Source of the DNA: Phycisphaerae bacterium
GTDB lineage: Bacteria > Planctomycetota > Phycisphaerae > Sedimentisphaerales > Anaerobacaceae
NCBI GenBank assembly: GCA_030601745.1
Contig: JAUWBI010000008.1
Location: 1-64,000, forward strand
Length of the DNA: 64,000 bases
Direction: 5' to 3'
Shown here: one piece after another, positions 23,813 to 32,760 of the stretch
Position numbering within the stretch: position 1 is the first letter of the stretch
How the letters are laid out: each line of letters starts with the position of its first letter
Position numbers and translations under genes: made by a program
Notes under the pieces: generated by a model
What the model was told of the DNA's origin: nothing
What the model saw: only the letters and a program-made list of their open reading frames with translations
Databases searched by the model: none

Positions 23813-25105
23813 ATGAAAATCCTGCTTGTAAATCCGCCGATCTATGACTTTGCCGCTTATGATTTCTGGGTAAAACCCTACGGGCTGCTGAGCGTGGCAG
23901 GGTATCTGCGCGGCAGGGCCGATTTTACTCTCTTTGATTATCTCGACCGATTTACCCCTTTCGCAGCGAGGCAGAAGGACCTTGAATCCGACCAGTGGGG
24001 CCGGGGTAGATTTTATTGCGAACAAATCTTAAGTCCAGCGTGCCTGGAAGCAATTCCGCGATACTTTCGGCGATTTGGTTTGCCTCGCGGTATGTTTGAG
24101 GATTTTCTGACAGAACAAGAGCCGTTCGATTTTGTTCTTGTTCAAACGATGATGACATATTGGTACCAGGGCATCCAAGAGGTAATAGAAGATGTTCGCA
24201 GGATATGGCCGAAAGCGAAAATCGTGTTGGGCGGTAACTACGTGACACTTTGCGACAGTCACGCACAAAAATTGGGGGCGGATTTTTTAGTGAGTGGAAC
24301 AAATCTTGAGCCGCTCTGGGAATATTTGGGAGTCAAGCCGGACTTGAAGCAGCCGGCGCTGTGGGAGGCCGTGGAGAGACTAAATGTTGGAGTCCTTAAA
24401 CTCACCGACGGTTGTCCTTTCAATTGCACCTACTGCTCCGTGCCTAAGGTTTACGGCAAATTCAAGGCGCGGCCACTGGGACGCTCTTTAGCTGAGTTAG
24501 AGTTATTAACTAAACGTGGGGTTGAGAATATTGCGTTCTACGATGACGCTTTGCTGTTCGAGGCGGAAAAAGTCCTGGTACCATTTTTGAACGAGGTCTT
24601 AAAACGGGATATAAAAGCGAAGCTGCACACGCCTAATGGTCTTAATGCTCGTTTTATCACGAGAGGGCTGGCCGAGCTGATGGTGCGGGCGGGCTTTAAG
24701 ACTTTCTATCTTGGCTTTGAGAATGCTTCTTTACAATGGCAGCGGCATACCGGCTCGAAAGTTTTTTCCGATGAGCTTGCACGGGCGGTCGAGCACCTCA
24801 TCGCTGCAGGTGCCGAGCCCACCAGCATCACGGCGTATCAAATTCTCGGCCATCCTCAAACCGATGTTCAGGAACTCGAAGCCTCGATGCGCTTTGCCAA
24901 CGGGCTGGGCATTCGTGGAATGTTAGCGGATTTCTCGCCGATTCCCGGAACGCCGGATGGCGAACATTGTCGGCAATGGGTGGATATGGATGAGCCGCTG
25001 TTCCATAACAAGACCGCCTTTCCGATTATGCTGCTGGGCAATGACGAGGTAAACCGGCTGAAAGACCTGCAAAGAAGGCTGAACAGGTCGTTAACCACGG
25101 ATTGA
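23813..25105 (+). CDS. B12-binding-domain radical SAM protein
   Basis: 430 residues. The N-terminal third matches the cobalamin-binding domain of class B radical SAM enzymes (MKILLVNPPIYDF, YGLLSVAGYLRG, KIVLGGNYVTL). The radical SAM core starts near residue 197 with CPFNCTYC, whose three Cys bind a 4Fe-4S cluster. The middle (ENIAFYDDALLFE, KTFYLGFENAS) follows the TIM-barrel pattern. The reaction is not predictable; relatives methylate or rearrange unactivated carbons. Its neighbours are exported sugar enzymes, but this protein is cytoplasmic. No clear ribosome site is seen. Confidence 0.85.
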   Translation: MKILLVNPPIYDFAAYDFWVKPYGLLSVAGYLRGRADFTLFDYLDRFTPFAARQKDLESDQWGRGRFYCEQILSPACLEAIPRYFRRFGLPRGMFEDFLTEQEPFDFVLVQTMMTYWYQGIQEVIEDVRRIWPKAKIVLGGNYVTLCDSHAQKLGADFLVSGTNLEPLWEYLGVKPDLKQPALWEAVERLNVGVLKLTDGCPFNCTYCSVPKVYGKFKARPLGRSLAELELLTKRGVENIAFYDDALLFEAEKVLVPFLNEVLKRDIKAKLHTPNGLNARFITRGLAELMVRAGFKTFYLGFENASLQWQRHTGSKVFSDELARAVEHLIAAGAEPTSITAYQILGHPQTDVQELEASMRFANGLGIRGMLADFSPIPGTPDGEHCRQWVDMDEPLFHNKTAFPIMLLGNDEVNRLKDLQRRLNRSLTTD

Positions 25106-25247
25106 GGCGGATTTTGCAGAATGTTTTAAGCAAGTATTGTAATTGGTGTGCGTTTTCAATTGATTATTGATAATCGACGGTTTATAATTGTGCAGTTGAG
25201 ATTGCTTCGCTTCGGTGGGATATGGTTTTGAGTTGGGGCGGGAGACG

Positions 25248-25487
25248 ATGGATGAGAATATGTACGAGCATGTAGAAAAGATTTTGTATGGCGTGAGCTT
25301 TATCGCCATTGGCGGGGCGATGGCGCTGATATTCTTCTTCATCTTTGCCCCGAGCATCCTCGGCTCGAAAACAATACATAAACAACTTGAGGAAATCCGG
25401 CGACAAGCTGAAGAAATGAAGGAACAGCTAAAACAAATAGCCCAACATCTGGAAAAAGGGAAAAAGAATTCCAAAAAGGAAGATTGA
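25248..25487 (+). CDS. Small membrane protein with a coiled-coil tail
   Basis: 79 residues from ATG 25248 (ribosome site GGGAGA); the ORF-track start 33 bases upstream lacks one. One hydrophobic segment (ILYGVSFIAIGGAMALIFFFIFAP) is followed by a charged heptad-like helix (LEEIRRQAEEMKEQLKQIAQ) ending in Lys/Glu. The layout suggests an inner-membrane oligomerising protein. Function unknown. Confidence 0.6.
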   Translation: MDENMYEHVEKILYGVSFIAIGGAMALIFFFIFAPSILGSKTIHKQLEEIRRQAEEMKEQLKQIAQHLEKGKKNSKKED

Positions 25488-25523
25488 ATCCATATTCAAA
25501 AGTTATGAGCAGGAGGTGTTTTT

Positions 25524-26900
25524 ATGAAAAAGTCATCATTAACACGACGGTCATTCATAAGGAAAACTTCAGCAGGGTTAGCGGGGGCGGCCCTGGCTGC
25601 TACCGGGGTAAGTTCTCTCTATGGAAATATCGTTAAGAAAACAAACAAGCTTGCACTTCTTGGCGGTGCTGCCGTGCGGACGAAACCATTTCCTTCGACC
25701 TGGCCTATTTTTGATGAGAATGAAGAGAAGGCGCTGCTTAAAGCGCTTCACAGCCGAAACTGGTGCTGTTTGCGAGGTAATGCCGTTTACGACTTTGAAA
25801 AAGTGTTTGCGGAGGCGATGGGTGCGCCATACTGCGCTTTATCAAACGGCGGGACTACGGCGCTTAACGCTTCTCTGCATTGTCTCGGAGTGGGGCCGGG
25901 TGATGAAGTTATTACGACGCCGCACACATTTATCGCAACTATTAACGTTATAACCAATGCGCATGCGCTGCCGGTATTTGTTGATGTTGACGGGGACACC
26001 GGCTCGATAAACGCCGACCTTATAGAAGATGCCATAACGGAACATACAAAGGTTATTTTGCCTGTTCATCTGGCCGGCTACCCGGTGGATATAGAGAAAG
26101 TTATGGCCATAGCTAATAAGCATAACATTCCGGTTGTAGAAGATGCGTGTCAGTCAGTTTTCGCTGAGGTAAATAATAAGAAAGTCGGCACATTCGGCGT
26201 CACAGGCTGTATCAGTTTTCAGGAATGGAAATCCCTGGTTTCCGGTGAAGGAGGGGCCATATTGGGAAGTGATGAAGACCTGATGTGGAGATGCGCTGCA
26301 TTCGTAAACAACGGGAGAGACCCTAAAAAAAGCAAAAGGGGTTATCCTTATCCCGGGTCTAATCATCGAATGACCGAGTTTCAGGCGGCCATTCTTACAG
26401 AACAGTTCAAACGTTTTAAGAAACAAGACAAGACCCGTCAAAGAAACGGAAAGTACCTGGAAAAACAATTACAAGAAATTCCCGGTATCAAGCCGAGAAA
26501 GCGGTACTCTGAGAGAACGAGAATCACCTACATCAGTTTTGAATTAGATTACGATAAAAAATATTTTAAGAATGTTCCTGCATCAAAGTTTGCAGAGGCG
26601 GTTCGAGCTGAAGGTGTTCCGATTTCAGGAGGGAAAAGAAGATACGGAGGCGGATGCCATAAGGAAGGGATGTTGGAAGAACACCTTAATTCAGATGCGT
26701 TTGGCGCATCGTTTTCCAAGGCCCGACTTAAAAAATACAGAGAATCGCTGCACTTTCCGGTTATGGATAATATCAGGCCCAGTGGAAAAGAAAAGCTTTC
26801 GATGGAGGGGAAAACGGCTTTTCTGGGGCGTAAAAAAGATATGGACGATATTGTAGAAGCTGTTGTAAAGGTCGCAAAGAATATCGATAAACTGACATAG
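25524..26900 (+). CDS. Exported DegT/DnrJ/EryC1/StrS-family aminotransferase
   Basis: 458 residues. The family normally transfers an amino group to keto-sugars with PLP. It matches the fold: ALSNGGTTALNASLHCLGVGPGDEV, HTFIATINVI, VVEDACQSV, and the likely PLP lysine near residue 236 in FQEWKSLVSGEGG. A Tat signal leads the protein (TRRSFIRKTSAGLAGAALAATG), which is unusual for a PLP enzyme of this family and suggests it is folded with cofactor before export. Ribosome site AGGAGG is good. An alternative is a cytoplasmic enzyme whose signal-like N-terminus is not used. Confidence 0.85.
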   Translation: MKKSSLTRRSFIRKTSAGLAGAALAATGVSSLYGNIVKKTNKLALLGGAAVRTKPFPSTWPIFDENEEKALLKALHSRNWCCLRGNAVYDFEKVFAEAMGAPYCALSNGGTTALNASLHCLGVGPGDEVITTPHTFIATINVITNAHALPVFVDVDGDTGSINADLIEDAITEHTKVILPVHLAGYPVDIEKVMAIANKHNIPVVEDACQSVFAEVNNKKVGTFGVTGCISFQEWKSLVSGEGGAILGSDEDLMWRCAAFVNNGRDPKKSKRGYPYPGSNHRMTEFQAAILTEQFKRFKKQDKTRQRNGKYLEKQLQEIPGIKPRKRYSERTRITYISFELDYDKKYFKNVPASKFAEAVRAEGVPISGGKRRYGGGCHKEGMLEEHLNSDAFGASFSKARLKKYRESLHFPVMDNIRPSGKEKLSMEGKTAFLGRKKDMDDIVEAVVKVAKNIDKLT

Positions 26901-26983
26901 ATATACAAACCCCCGGCAGGGTCGGTGGCTAAATATATTTGTATCCTGTTGTTGTAGAAGAGGAATAAGGTTCCGCTCGGCTG

Positions 26984-27865
26984 CTACTTGACTGAATCGT
27001 CGGGTGGTAGTCCGAGCTTCTTATATAATTTCCGTCGTCCGGCCTTGTCGGAGTCGAGTGTTTCTTTGGCGTATTTTGCAACTTCTTCAGCGCGGGCGCG
27101 GGGGACGACGATGACGCCGTCACCGTCGGCGACGATGATGTCACCCGGCTCGACCAGGGCGCCGCCGCAGACGATGGGGCGGTTGACGGATTCGATTTCG
27201 TTTCTGCCCGGCCGAATGCCCCTGCCCGGTTTTCTGAAGTAAAGCGGGACCTTTTGGGCGGCGATTTCGTCGGTGTCGCGGGCGGTGGTATTTGTAACAA
27301 CGCCGACACATCCGCGCAACGTCCAGCCCATAATGTTGTTCGAGCCGATGGAGCCGACGTCCGAGTCCGGAGCGTCGTCGAAGACAAGGGCCGTGCCCTT
27401 GCGGATGAGCGGAACAAATGGCTCGCTCGAGAGCTTGCTGTACCATTGGCCGACCCAGCGATTAAACGCCTCGGTTTCCATTTGGGGCGCCGGCGGCTTG
27501 TTGGTGGGGACGTATCGGACGGTTACCGCAATGCCGATAAAGCGATGCGTGAAGTGCTTGGTGTCTTTCCAGGCGGCGTGGATTTCCGGTGACATCAGGC
27601 CGATATTTGTCAGGCCGGCCTTGTCCATTCCGTCGGAAACGTCGGCGACTCGCAGGCCCTCGAAAAGCTTGAGGATTCGCCGGTCGTCTTCGGCGCTGTA
27701 AAGCTTTGTTGGAATGAAATTTTTGCCGGCCCTTAATTCTTCGATTTCCAGCTGGGCGGCGGTCGTCTCCGAATCGGCGGCTATAGTGAACAGCGAACAG
27801 CCCAACAGGCCGACTAAACCCAGTAAGGTTACTACCACTATTGTTTTTGCTTTTTTAGATTCCAT
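26984..27865 (-). CDS. Exported RraA-like protein
   Basis: 293 residues. Residues ~70-280 match the RraA / HMG-CHA aldolase fold: DVSDGMDKAGLTNIGLMSP, GSIGSNNIMGWTLRGCVGVV, RDTDEI, VNRPIVCGGALVEPGDIIVADGDGVIVVPR. Family members are pyruvate-type aldolases or RNase E regulators. The N-terminus has a signal with a lipobox-like LLGC, so it is probably anchored outside the inner membrane and is therefore unlikely to act on RNase E. A lyase role on a sugar acid from the nearby glycan pathway is inferred. Ribosome site AGGAGGT is strong. Confidence 0.8.
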   Translation of the reverse strand: MESKKAKTIVVVTLLGLVGLLGCSLFTIAADSETTAAQLEIEELRAGKNFIPTKLYSAEDDRRILKLFEGLRVADVSDGMDKAGLTNIGLMSPEIHAAWKDTKHFTHRFIGIAVTVRYVPTNKPPAPQMETEAFNRWVGQWYSKLSSEPFVPLIRKGTALVFDDAPDSDVGSIGSNNIMGWTLRGCVGVVTNTTARDTDEIAAQKVPLYFRKPGRGIRPGRNEIESVNRPIVCGGALVEPGDIIVADGDGVIVVPRARAEEVAKYAKETLDSDKAGRRKLYKKLGLPPDDSVK

Positions 27866-28100
27866 TTTTTACCTCCTGTTCCTGCGGTTAAAATTTGGTT
27901 ATTTTGCAGCTCTGGTTGTGAAATTCCAGAATGCGAACACGTCGATACTATACTATAAGCTCTTTCCGTTCCGGTTCAAGGAAAAAGAGCCCGAGTGGAG
28001 TAATTTGCAGGGTACTGTCAGATGGCTCAGTTGTTGGAGGAAGTTGTTGATTATTCCGGGGGATTTGGTACATTGTGCGGGTGGTTTGGGAACAAATGAT

Positions 28101-28535
28101 ATGATTGAAATCACAAATGATATATTTATTTGTGAGGATGAGCTTGTTTTTAAGTTCTCTCGCAGCGGCGGGCCGGGTGGACAAAATGTAAACAAGGTCA
28201 ATACACGGGTAACACTGTTCTTCGACGCGGCGAACTGCGAGAGTTTTTCCGATGTGCAAAGGCAGCGAATACTCAAACGGCTTGCAACGCGGGCCAACAA
28301 AGACGGTGTAATAAGAGTTGTTTCGCAGCGTTATCGAACTCAAAGGGCAAATCGCAGGGTTGCGGTTGAACGATTGCAGGAGTTATTGAGAGGGGCGCTG
28401 AAAAAGAAACCCGTGCGGAGAAAAACCAGGGTGCCGGAGACGGTCAAGCAGCGGCGATTAGAGGAAAAAAGGCGGCGAAGTCTCTTAAAGCAGCAAAGAG
28501 CGAAAAGACACCTTGCTGAAGATTATGCGGATTAG
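28101..28535 (+). CDS. arfB: ArfB/YaeJ-like peptidyl-tRNA hydrolase (release-factor-like)
   Basis: 144 residues from ATG 28101; the ORF-track extension covers the promoter region of the preceding gene and is not credible. It carries the release-factor GGQ motif in SRSGGPGGQNVNKVNTRVTL near residues 24-43 and a C-terminal basic tail (RRLEEKRRRSLLKQQRAKRH) that in ArfB enters the empty mRNA channel. It rescues stalled ribosomes by hydrolysing peptidyl-tRNA. Length and tail fit ArfB rather than a classical release factor. Ribosome site is weak. Confidence 0.87.
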   Translation: MIEITNDIFICEDELVFKFSRSGGPGGQNVNKVNTRVTLFFDAANCESFSDVQRQRILKRLATRANKDGVIRVVSQRYRTQRANRRVAVERLQELLRGALKKKPVRRKTRVPETVKQRRLEEKRRRSLLKQQRAKRHLAEDYAD

Positions 28536-28705
28536 AAAAGCGGGGCCGCCGCCGTGCCGGCGACGGCTAAACACAGCCAGCGTGCGTTTTTCATATTTCA
28601 CCGGTCGGGGGTATGGTGGCCGGGTGAAGTAAAGCGCATTGAAAACGAGCGGCACTTGTGGTAAAAAGGGGGGAAAGAATAATTTTCAAATCCGGGATGG
28701 TCCCT

Positions 28706-31700
28706 ATGGCAGTTCAATTTATTCTTGGCAGAAGCGGTGCGGGCAAGACCAGCTATTGCATAAGAGCAATCGTCAGTGCGTTGCTGGAGCCGACTGACGA
28801 ACAGCGGCTGATACTGTTGGTTCCGGAACAGGCAACGTATCAGGCGGAACGCGCAATCCTTAGCGATAAAAGAATCGCCGGCTACAACAGATTGAGCGTG
28901 CTTTCGTTTGACCGACTGCAGTTTTTGCTGTCAGGGAAAAATACGGCGAGGCCGCAGCTTTCGCGCATCGGCCGGCAAATGATAGTGCACAGGATTTTGC
29001 GAGACAATAAAAGTAAATTGAAAGTCTTCGGCTCATCAGCGAACCGGCCGGGGCTGGGTCGGCAAATGGCGGAAACCATCGCTGAGCTGCACCAGTATGC
29101 AAAGACACCGGACGATATTGAGCAACTGCTGGGCGAATTGCGGAAAGATGAACATAATAGTTTAGCCGTCCTGAAATTTGCCGATATCGGCCTCGTTCTT
29201 GAAGAATATTTGAAGTTTATCGAGGGCAGGTTCATCGACCCTGATATTCAACTGAACCGTGCGTGCGGAGCGGTAGCGAAAGCAGGCTTTGTTAAAGGCG
29301 CAAAGTTATGGGTAGATGGCTTTGCCGGCTTTACAACAGCCGAGCTTGCAATGCTTGCTGAGCTGCTAAAGGTTGTCTCAGATGCACAAATTGCGCTTTG
29401 TCTGGACCCGTCAAATATTGATTTGGCAAATCCTGATGCCGAGAAGCTCGATCCGGTCGGCATATTCGGCCCGACTGAACGAACGTATATCGCCCTGATT
29501 GAACTAATAAAAAAATGTAAACTGCGACTGGCCAAGCCCGTGATCCTCGATGAGGCAGTTAGATTCTCTTCTTGTCCGCAGCTTGCTCATATCGAGCGTG
29601 ATATATTTGAGCTTGAGCCGCCGAAATCAGCGGCAGATAATATTCGCATCATATCGGCACCCAACGGGCGGGCTGAAGTCCAGTTCGTCGCAAGGCAGAT
29701 ACTTGAACTGGTCAAGGAAAAGGATTATCGATACCGTGACATTGCGGTTATCGCATCGGACATCGATAGTTATCAGCACTATATAAGGGCGTATTTTGAC
29801 GACTATGGGATACCATTTTTTATCGATAAGCGAAAACCGTTGAACCAGCATGCGGCTATCCAGCTTATTTGTTCGGCGCTGCAGGCGGTTACAGGCGGCT
29901 TTTTTAGCAGCGATATTTTTGCCTATCTAAAAGCCGACCTGGTGCCAATAGAGCGCCGGGATGTTGACGTGCTGGAAAATTACTGTCTTGCCTTCGGCAT
30001 AAGCGGCGACGACTGGCAAAGTGAGAAGAAATGGGATTTCGCAGGCGAGGACAACGGAGATTTTGACGAGCCCCGCCCCTCGGAGGGGCGGGACGAGCAG
30101 CGGATAAACGAAATCCGGCTGAAAGCCGTCGGCCCTTTGCTTGAGCTTCGGGACAGACTTTACCCGGGTGACAATCCGGCAAAAACAATCAACGCCAAGG
30201 AGTTCACGCGGATTATTTTTGATTTTATCGATGGTTTGGGTGTTCGTGAAAGAATCGGGAGCTGGGTTGAAGAAGCCGCTGAACGAAAAGATTACGCCAC
30301 CGTCGGTGAACATCTGCAGTTTTACGATAAGCTTTTAGATATATTTGACGAGCTTGTCGAGGTCTTTGCCGGCCAGGAGATGGCGTCTGAGGATTATATT
30401 GCGATTCTCGAATCCGCATTTTCGCAGTTGACGCTGGCTTTTATTCCGCCGACACTGGACCAAGTTCTTGTCGGCTCTATCGAGCGCAGCCGGCATCCCG
30501 ATTTGAAAGCGGTTTTCTTGGTAGGGGCTACGCAAAAGCAGTTTCCCGTACCGGTCAGTTTTGACAGCATATTAAGCGACGACGACCGCAGCGCTGCGGA
30601 GTCGGCGGATTTCCCACTGGCAGCAACGGCAAGCCAGATGCTTGCCGAACGCCAATACCTGGCTTACATTGCATTTACACGCCCGTCGGAATTTCTGTGT
30701 GTTACATACCCTTCGGCTGATGATAAGGGCAGTGCGGTGCCTCGCTCGCAGTACATAGACCATTTAGAATCGCTGTTTGAAAATCTCAAGGAACTATCGA
30801 TTGCAGGCGAGCAAATCGAGATTGAGAAAGTCCACGGCGAGACCGAGCTTGCTGATTTGCTCTGCAGCCGGTTAGGCAAAGATGCATCTGGTGACTTGCT
30901 TGAGAGTTCTCGTAAGCGGCTTGGTGAATTATTAAATGGAATTTGTTCGGATGAACAACCTGGAGAACTCGGCTCAAAAGTTCAATGTGCGATAAATTAT
31001 GATAATTGTGCCGAGCTTGATAAGACGATAGTTGAAAATCTCTTTAGCGGGGAGGTAAGAAGCTCTGCGACACGGCTGAGTACTTTTGCGGCGTGTCCCT
31101 ATCAGTATTTTGCCCGATATATATTGGAATTGAAGGAACGGGAAGAATTTAAGTTTGAGCCGTTGGACGTGGGCATTTTTTACCATCGTGTTCTGGATGG
31201 TTTGTTGAAGCAGCTTAGCGCAGAAACAGAAGATTTTGCGACGGTTCGGAATGAACGGCTTTTAGAGCTTTTGAGAGAACAAATATCAAAACTTGTCAGA
31301 GAGGATTCGTTTATATCAAACTTTGTCCGTCACAGACCTCATAACGCTTTTATCATTCACGTTGCCGGCGAGGTTCTTGAGGATTGTGTTTCGGCAGTTG
31401 CGCAAATGGTGCGGGCGGGGAGTTTCAGGCCGAGGGTGTCGGAAGTTTCGTTCGGGGAAGCAGGTGCAGGCCTGCGTGCCGGCCGAGGGCAACCACACAG
31501 GGTTGCCCCTACCAGCCTTGGCGAATGCGAGATTGGCCTTTCGGATGGGCGGCTGCTGTCTCTGGACGGCAAAATTGACCGGCTTGATATTGCAGAGCTC
31601 GATGGTGAAAAAATTGCGATTGTTTTCGATTATAAGCGTAAAGACAAAACCTTTAGCTGGGCAAAACTTTACTATGGCCTGGATATGCAACTGCCGATTT

Positions 31701-32221
31701 ATATGTTAGCTGTACGGAACGCATCCAATCCGCAATGCAAAGTGCAAAATGTCGCAGGGGCATTTTATATGCCGGTCGAAGTGACGCCCACAGGAGCCAC
31801 CCTCGATGAGCTATCAGAGAAAACAGAAGGTTTTGATTATAAGGCAAAAGGTGTCTTCAACGGTAAATTTGCCCGGGAGCTTGATAAAACAGCTTTGAAA
31901 GACAGTAAATTCTATAATTTTTACGTTACCAAAGACGGTGAGCCATACGGCAGTTATGGAAATAGAGGGGTGTTAAAACATGCTGATTTTGAAAAGGTCC
32001 TTAAATTTACCGAGAACAAAATAGTTCGGTTGGCTGAAGAAATACTCTCCGGCAGGATTGATGTCAGGCCATATCGTTTGAGCGGGAAATCGCCGTGTAG
32101 TTATTGCAGGTACAAATCGGTCTGCCGATTTGACTGGCAGATAAATGATTACAACTTTTTAGAATCGCTCGGCAAAACAAAGGTTCTTGGAAAGATGAGC
32201 AGAGAGGGACGAGGAAAGTAA
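28706..32221 (+). CDS. addB: AddB-like subunit of the AddAB helicase-nuclease
   Basis: 1171 residues from ATG 28706, chosen because AddB proteins begin M-x-x-x-F-ILGRSGxGK; the GTG 48 bases upstream is possible. Visible: Walker A GRSGAGKTS near residue 8; SIERSRHPDLKAVFLVGATQKQFP in the inactive helicase part; nuclease motif FDYKRKDKTFSWAKLYYGLDMQLPIYM; and iron-sulfur cysteines CPYQYF and CSYCRYKSVC. With AddA it resects double-strand breaks for RecA. Two foreign-looking peptides, one before residue 480 and one before the nuclease domain, are encoded by palindromic repeats. addA follows after one small gene. Confidence 0.88.
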   Translation: MAVQFILGRSGAGKTSYCIRAIVSALLEPTDEQRLILLVPEQATYQAERAILSDKRIAGYNRLSVLSFDRLQFLLSGKNTARPQLSRIGRQMIVHRILRDNKSKLKVFGSSANRPGLGRQMAETIAELHQYAKTPDDIEQLLGELRKDEHNSLAVLKFADIGLVLEEYLKFIEGRFIDPDIQLNRACGAVAKAGFVKGAKLWVDGFAGFTTAELAMLAELLKVVSDAQIALCLDPSNIDLANPDAEKLDPVGIFGPTERTYIALIELIKKCKLRLAKPVILDEAVRFSSCPQLAHIERDIFELEPPKSAADNIRIISAPNGRAEVQFVARQILELVKEKDYRYRDIAVIASDIDSYQHYIRAYFDDYGIPFFIDKRKPLNQHAAIQLICSALQAVTGGFFSSDIFAYLKADLVPIERRDVDVLENYCLAFGISGDDWQSEKKWDFAGEDNGDFDEPRPSEGRDEQRINEIRLKAVGPLLELRDRLYPGDNPAKTINAKEFTRIIFDFIDGLGVRERIGSWVEEAAERKDYATVGEHLQFYDKLLDIFDELVEVFAGQEMASEDYIAILESAFSQLTLAFIPPTLDQVLVGSIERSRHPDLKAVFLVGATQKQFPVPVSFDSILSDDDRSAAESADFPLAATASQMLAERQYLAYIAFTRPSEFLCVTYPSADDKGSAVPRSQYIDHLESLFENLKELSIAGEQIEIEKVHGETELADLLCSRLGKDASGDLLESSRKRLGELLNGICSDEQPGELGSKVQCAINYDNCAELDKTIVENLFSGEVRSSATRLSTFAACPYQYFARYILELKEREEFKFEPLDVGIFYHRVLDGLLKQLSAETEDFATVRNERLLELLREQISKLVREDSFISNFVRHRPHNAFIIHVAGEVLEDCVSAVAQMVRAGSFRPRVSEVSFGEAGAGLRAGRGQPHRVAPTSLGECEIGLSDGRLLSLDGKIDRLDIAELDGEKIAIVFDYKRKDKTFSWAKLYYGLDMQLPIYMLAVRNASNPQCKVQNVAGAFYMPVEVTPTGATLDELSEKTEGFDYKAKGVFNGKFARELDKTALKDSKFYNFYVTKDGEPYGSYGNRGVLKHADFEKVLKFTENKIVRLAEEILSGRIDVRPYRLSGKSPCSYCRYKSVCRFDWQINDYNFLESLGKTKVLGKMSREGRGK
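30065..30098. repeat. In-frame palindromic insertion in addB (family B)
   Basis: CCCCGCCCCTCGGAGGGGCGGG between two GACGAG copies. It is read as EPRPSEGRDEQ. The same peptide-coding palindrome appears in the TPR protein at 59.55 kb and the 12.5-kb repeat. Confidence 0.82.
31456..31520. repeat. In-frame palindromic insertion in addB (GGGCAACC family)
   Basis: GCAGGTGCAGGCCTGC followed by GGGCAACCACACAGGGTTGCCC. It adds about 22 residues (AGAGLRAGRGQPHRVAPTS) between the structural part and the line SDGRLLSLDGKIDRLD. No second copy of this palindrome was seen in the window. Confidence 0.7.
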
Positions 32222-32239
32222 GGTGAGAAAGGGGAAATT

Positions 32240-32647
32240 ATGAAGCCAGAAATTCAAATCAAGGTTGGTATGTGGATGGCAATTACTTTGTTGGTCGTGA
32301 TTTTGGTCAACACGTGCATTGTTTTATTTACCTTCCGTCACAATTCTATTATCTTGCGTTATCTTATGTGGCCAATCGTTTTTTCCAATGGCTTAGCTGT
32401 TCTTTATTGTGTCTGTTTTGTTTTTACCATCCGCCATAGATTACTGAAGACCAATTTGTTATTGTTAGTTATTTATACACTTCTTGTGGTACGGGCATTC
32501 TTTAGGTGGGAGTACGTTGACGTGTCAGACTTTTTTCATCTATTTTTTGGATTGCTTTCTATATTCCTTTTGTCGCAAGGTATTATTGGTATGTGGAGGG
32601 AAAAACTTGTACGAACAACCAAAGTAGAAACAGGAGAAACCAATTAA
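32240..32647 (+). CDS. Small four-span membrane protein between addB and addA
   Basis: 135 residues with about four hydrophobic segments (MWMAITLLVVILVNTCIVLF, MWPIVFSNGLAVLYCVCFVF, LLLLVIYTLLVVRAFF, FFHLFFGLLSIFLLS). There is no recognised family. It begins 18 bases after addB behind a good ribosome site (AAAGGGGAAA), so it sits in the operon, but nothing links a membrane protein to AddAB chemistry. It looks richer in A+T than its neighbours, so it may have been inserted. Confidence 0.65.
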   Translation: MKPEIQIKVGMWMAITLLVVILVNTCIVLFTFRHNSIILRYLMWPIVFSNGLAVLYCVCFVFTIRHRLLKTNLLLLVIYTLLVVRAFFRWEYVDVSDFFHLFFGLLSIFLLSQGIIGMWREKLVRTTKVETGETN

Positions 32648-32704
32648 ATGCAACTTAATTGTTAAAAGGCAAGGAGTAAGGAAAAAAGGCAAAAGTGGAA
32701 AGTA

Positions 32705-32743
32705 AAGGAGAAAGTGGATTCCTGCTTTCGCAGGAATGACAAA
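32705..32743. repeat. Family A palindrome in the addB-addA gap
   Basis: ATTCCTGCTTTCGCAGGAAT with the usual GTGG and GAC flanks. It lies 18 bases before addA and could fold just upstream of the start. Confidence 0.8.
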
Positions 32744-32760
32744 AAGTGAAGAGATAGTAA

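Noticed and set aside
27714-28100. N-terminal 129-residue extension of the ArfB-like ORF
   Set aside because: It runs antisense over the start and promoter of the RraA-like gene and is not part of any ArfB protein.
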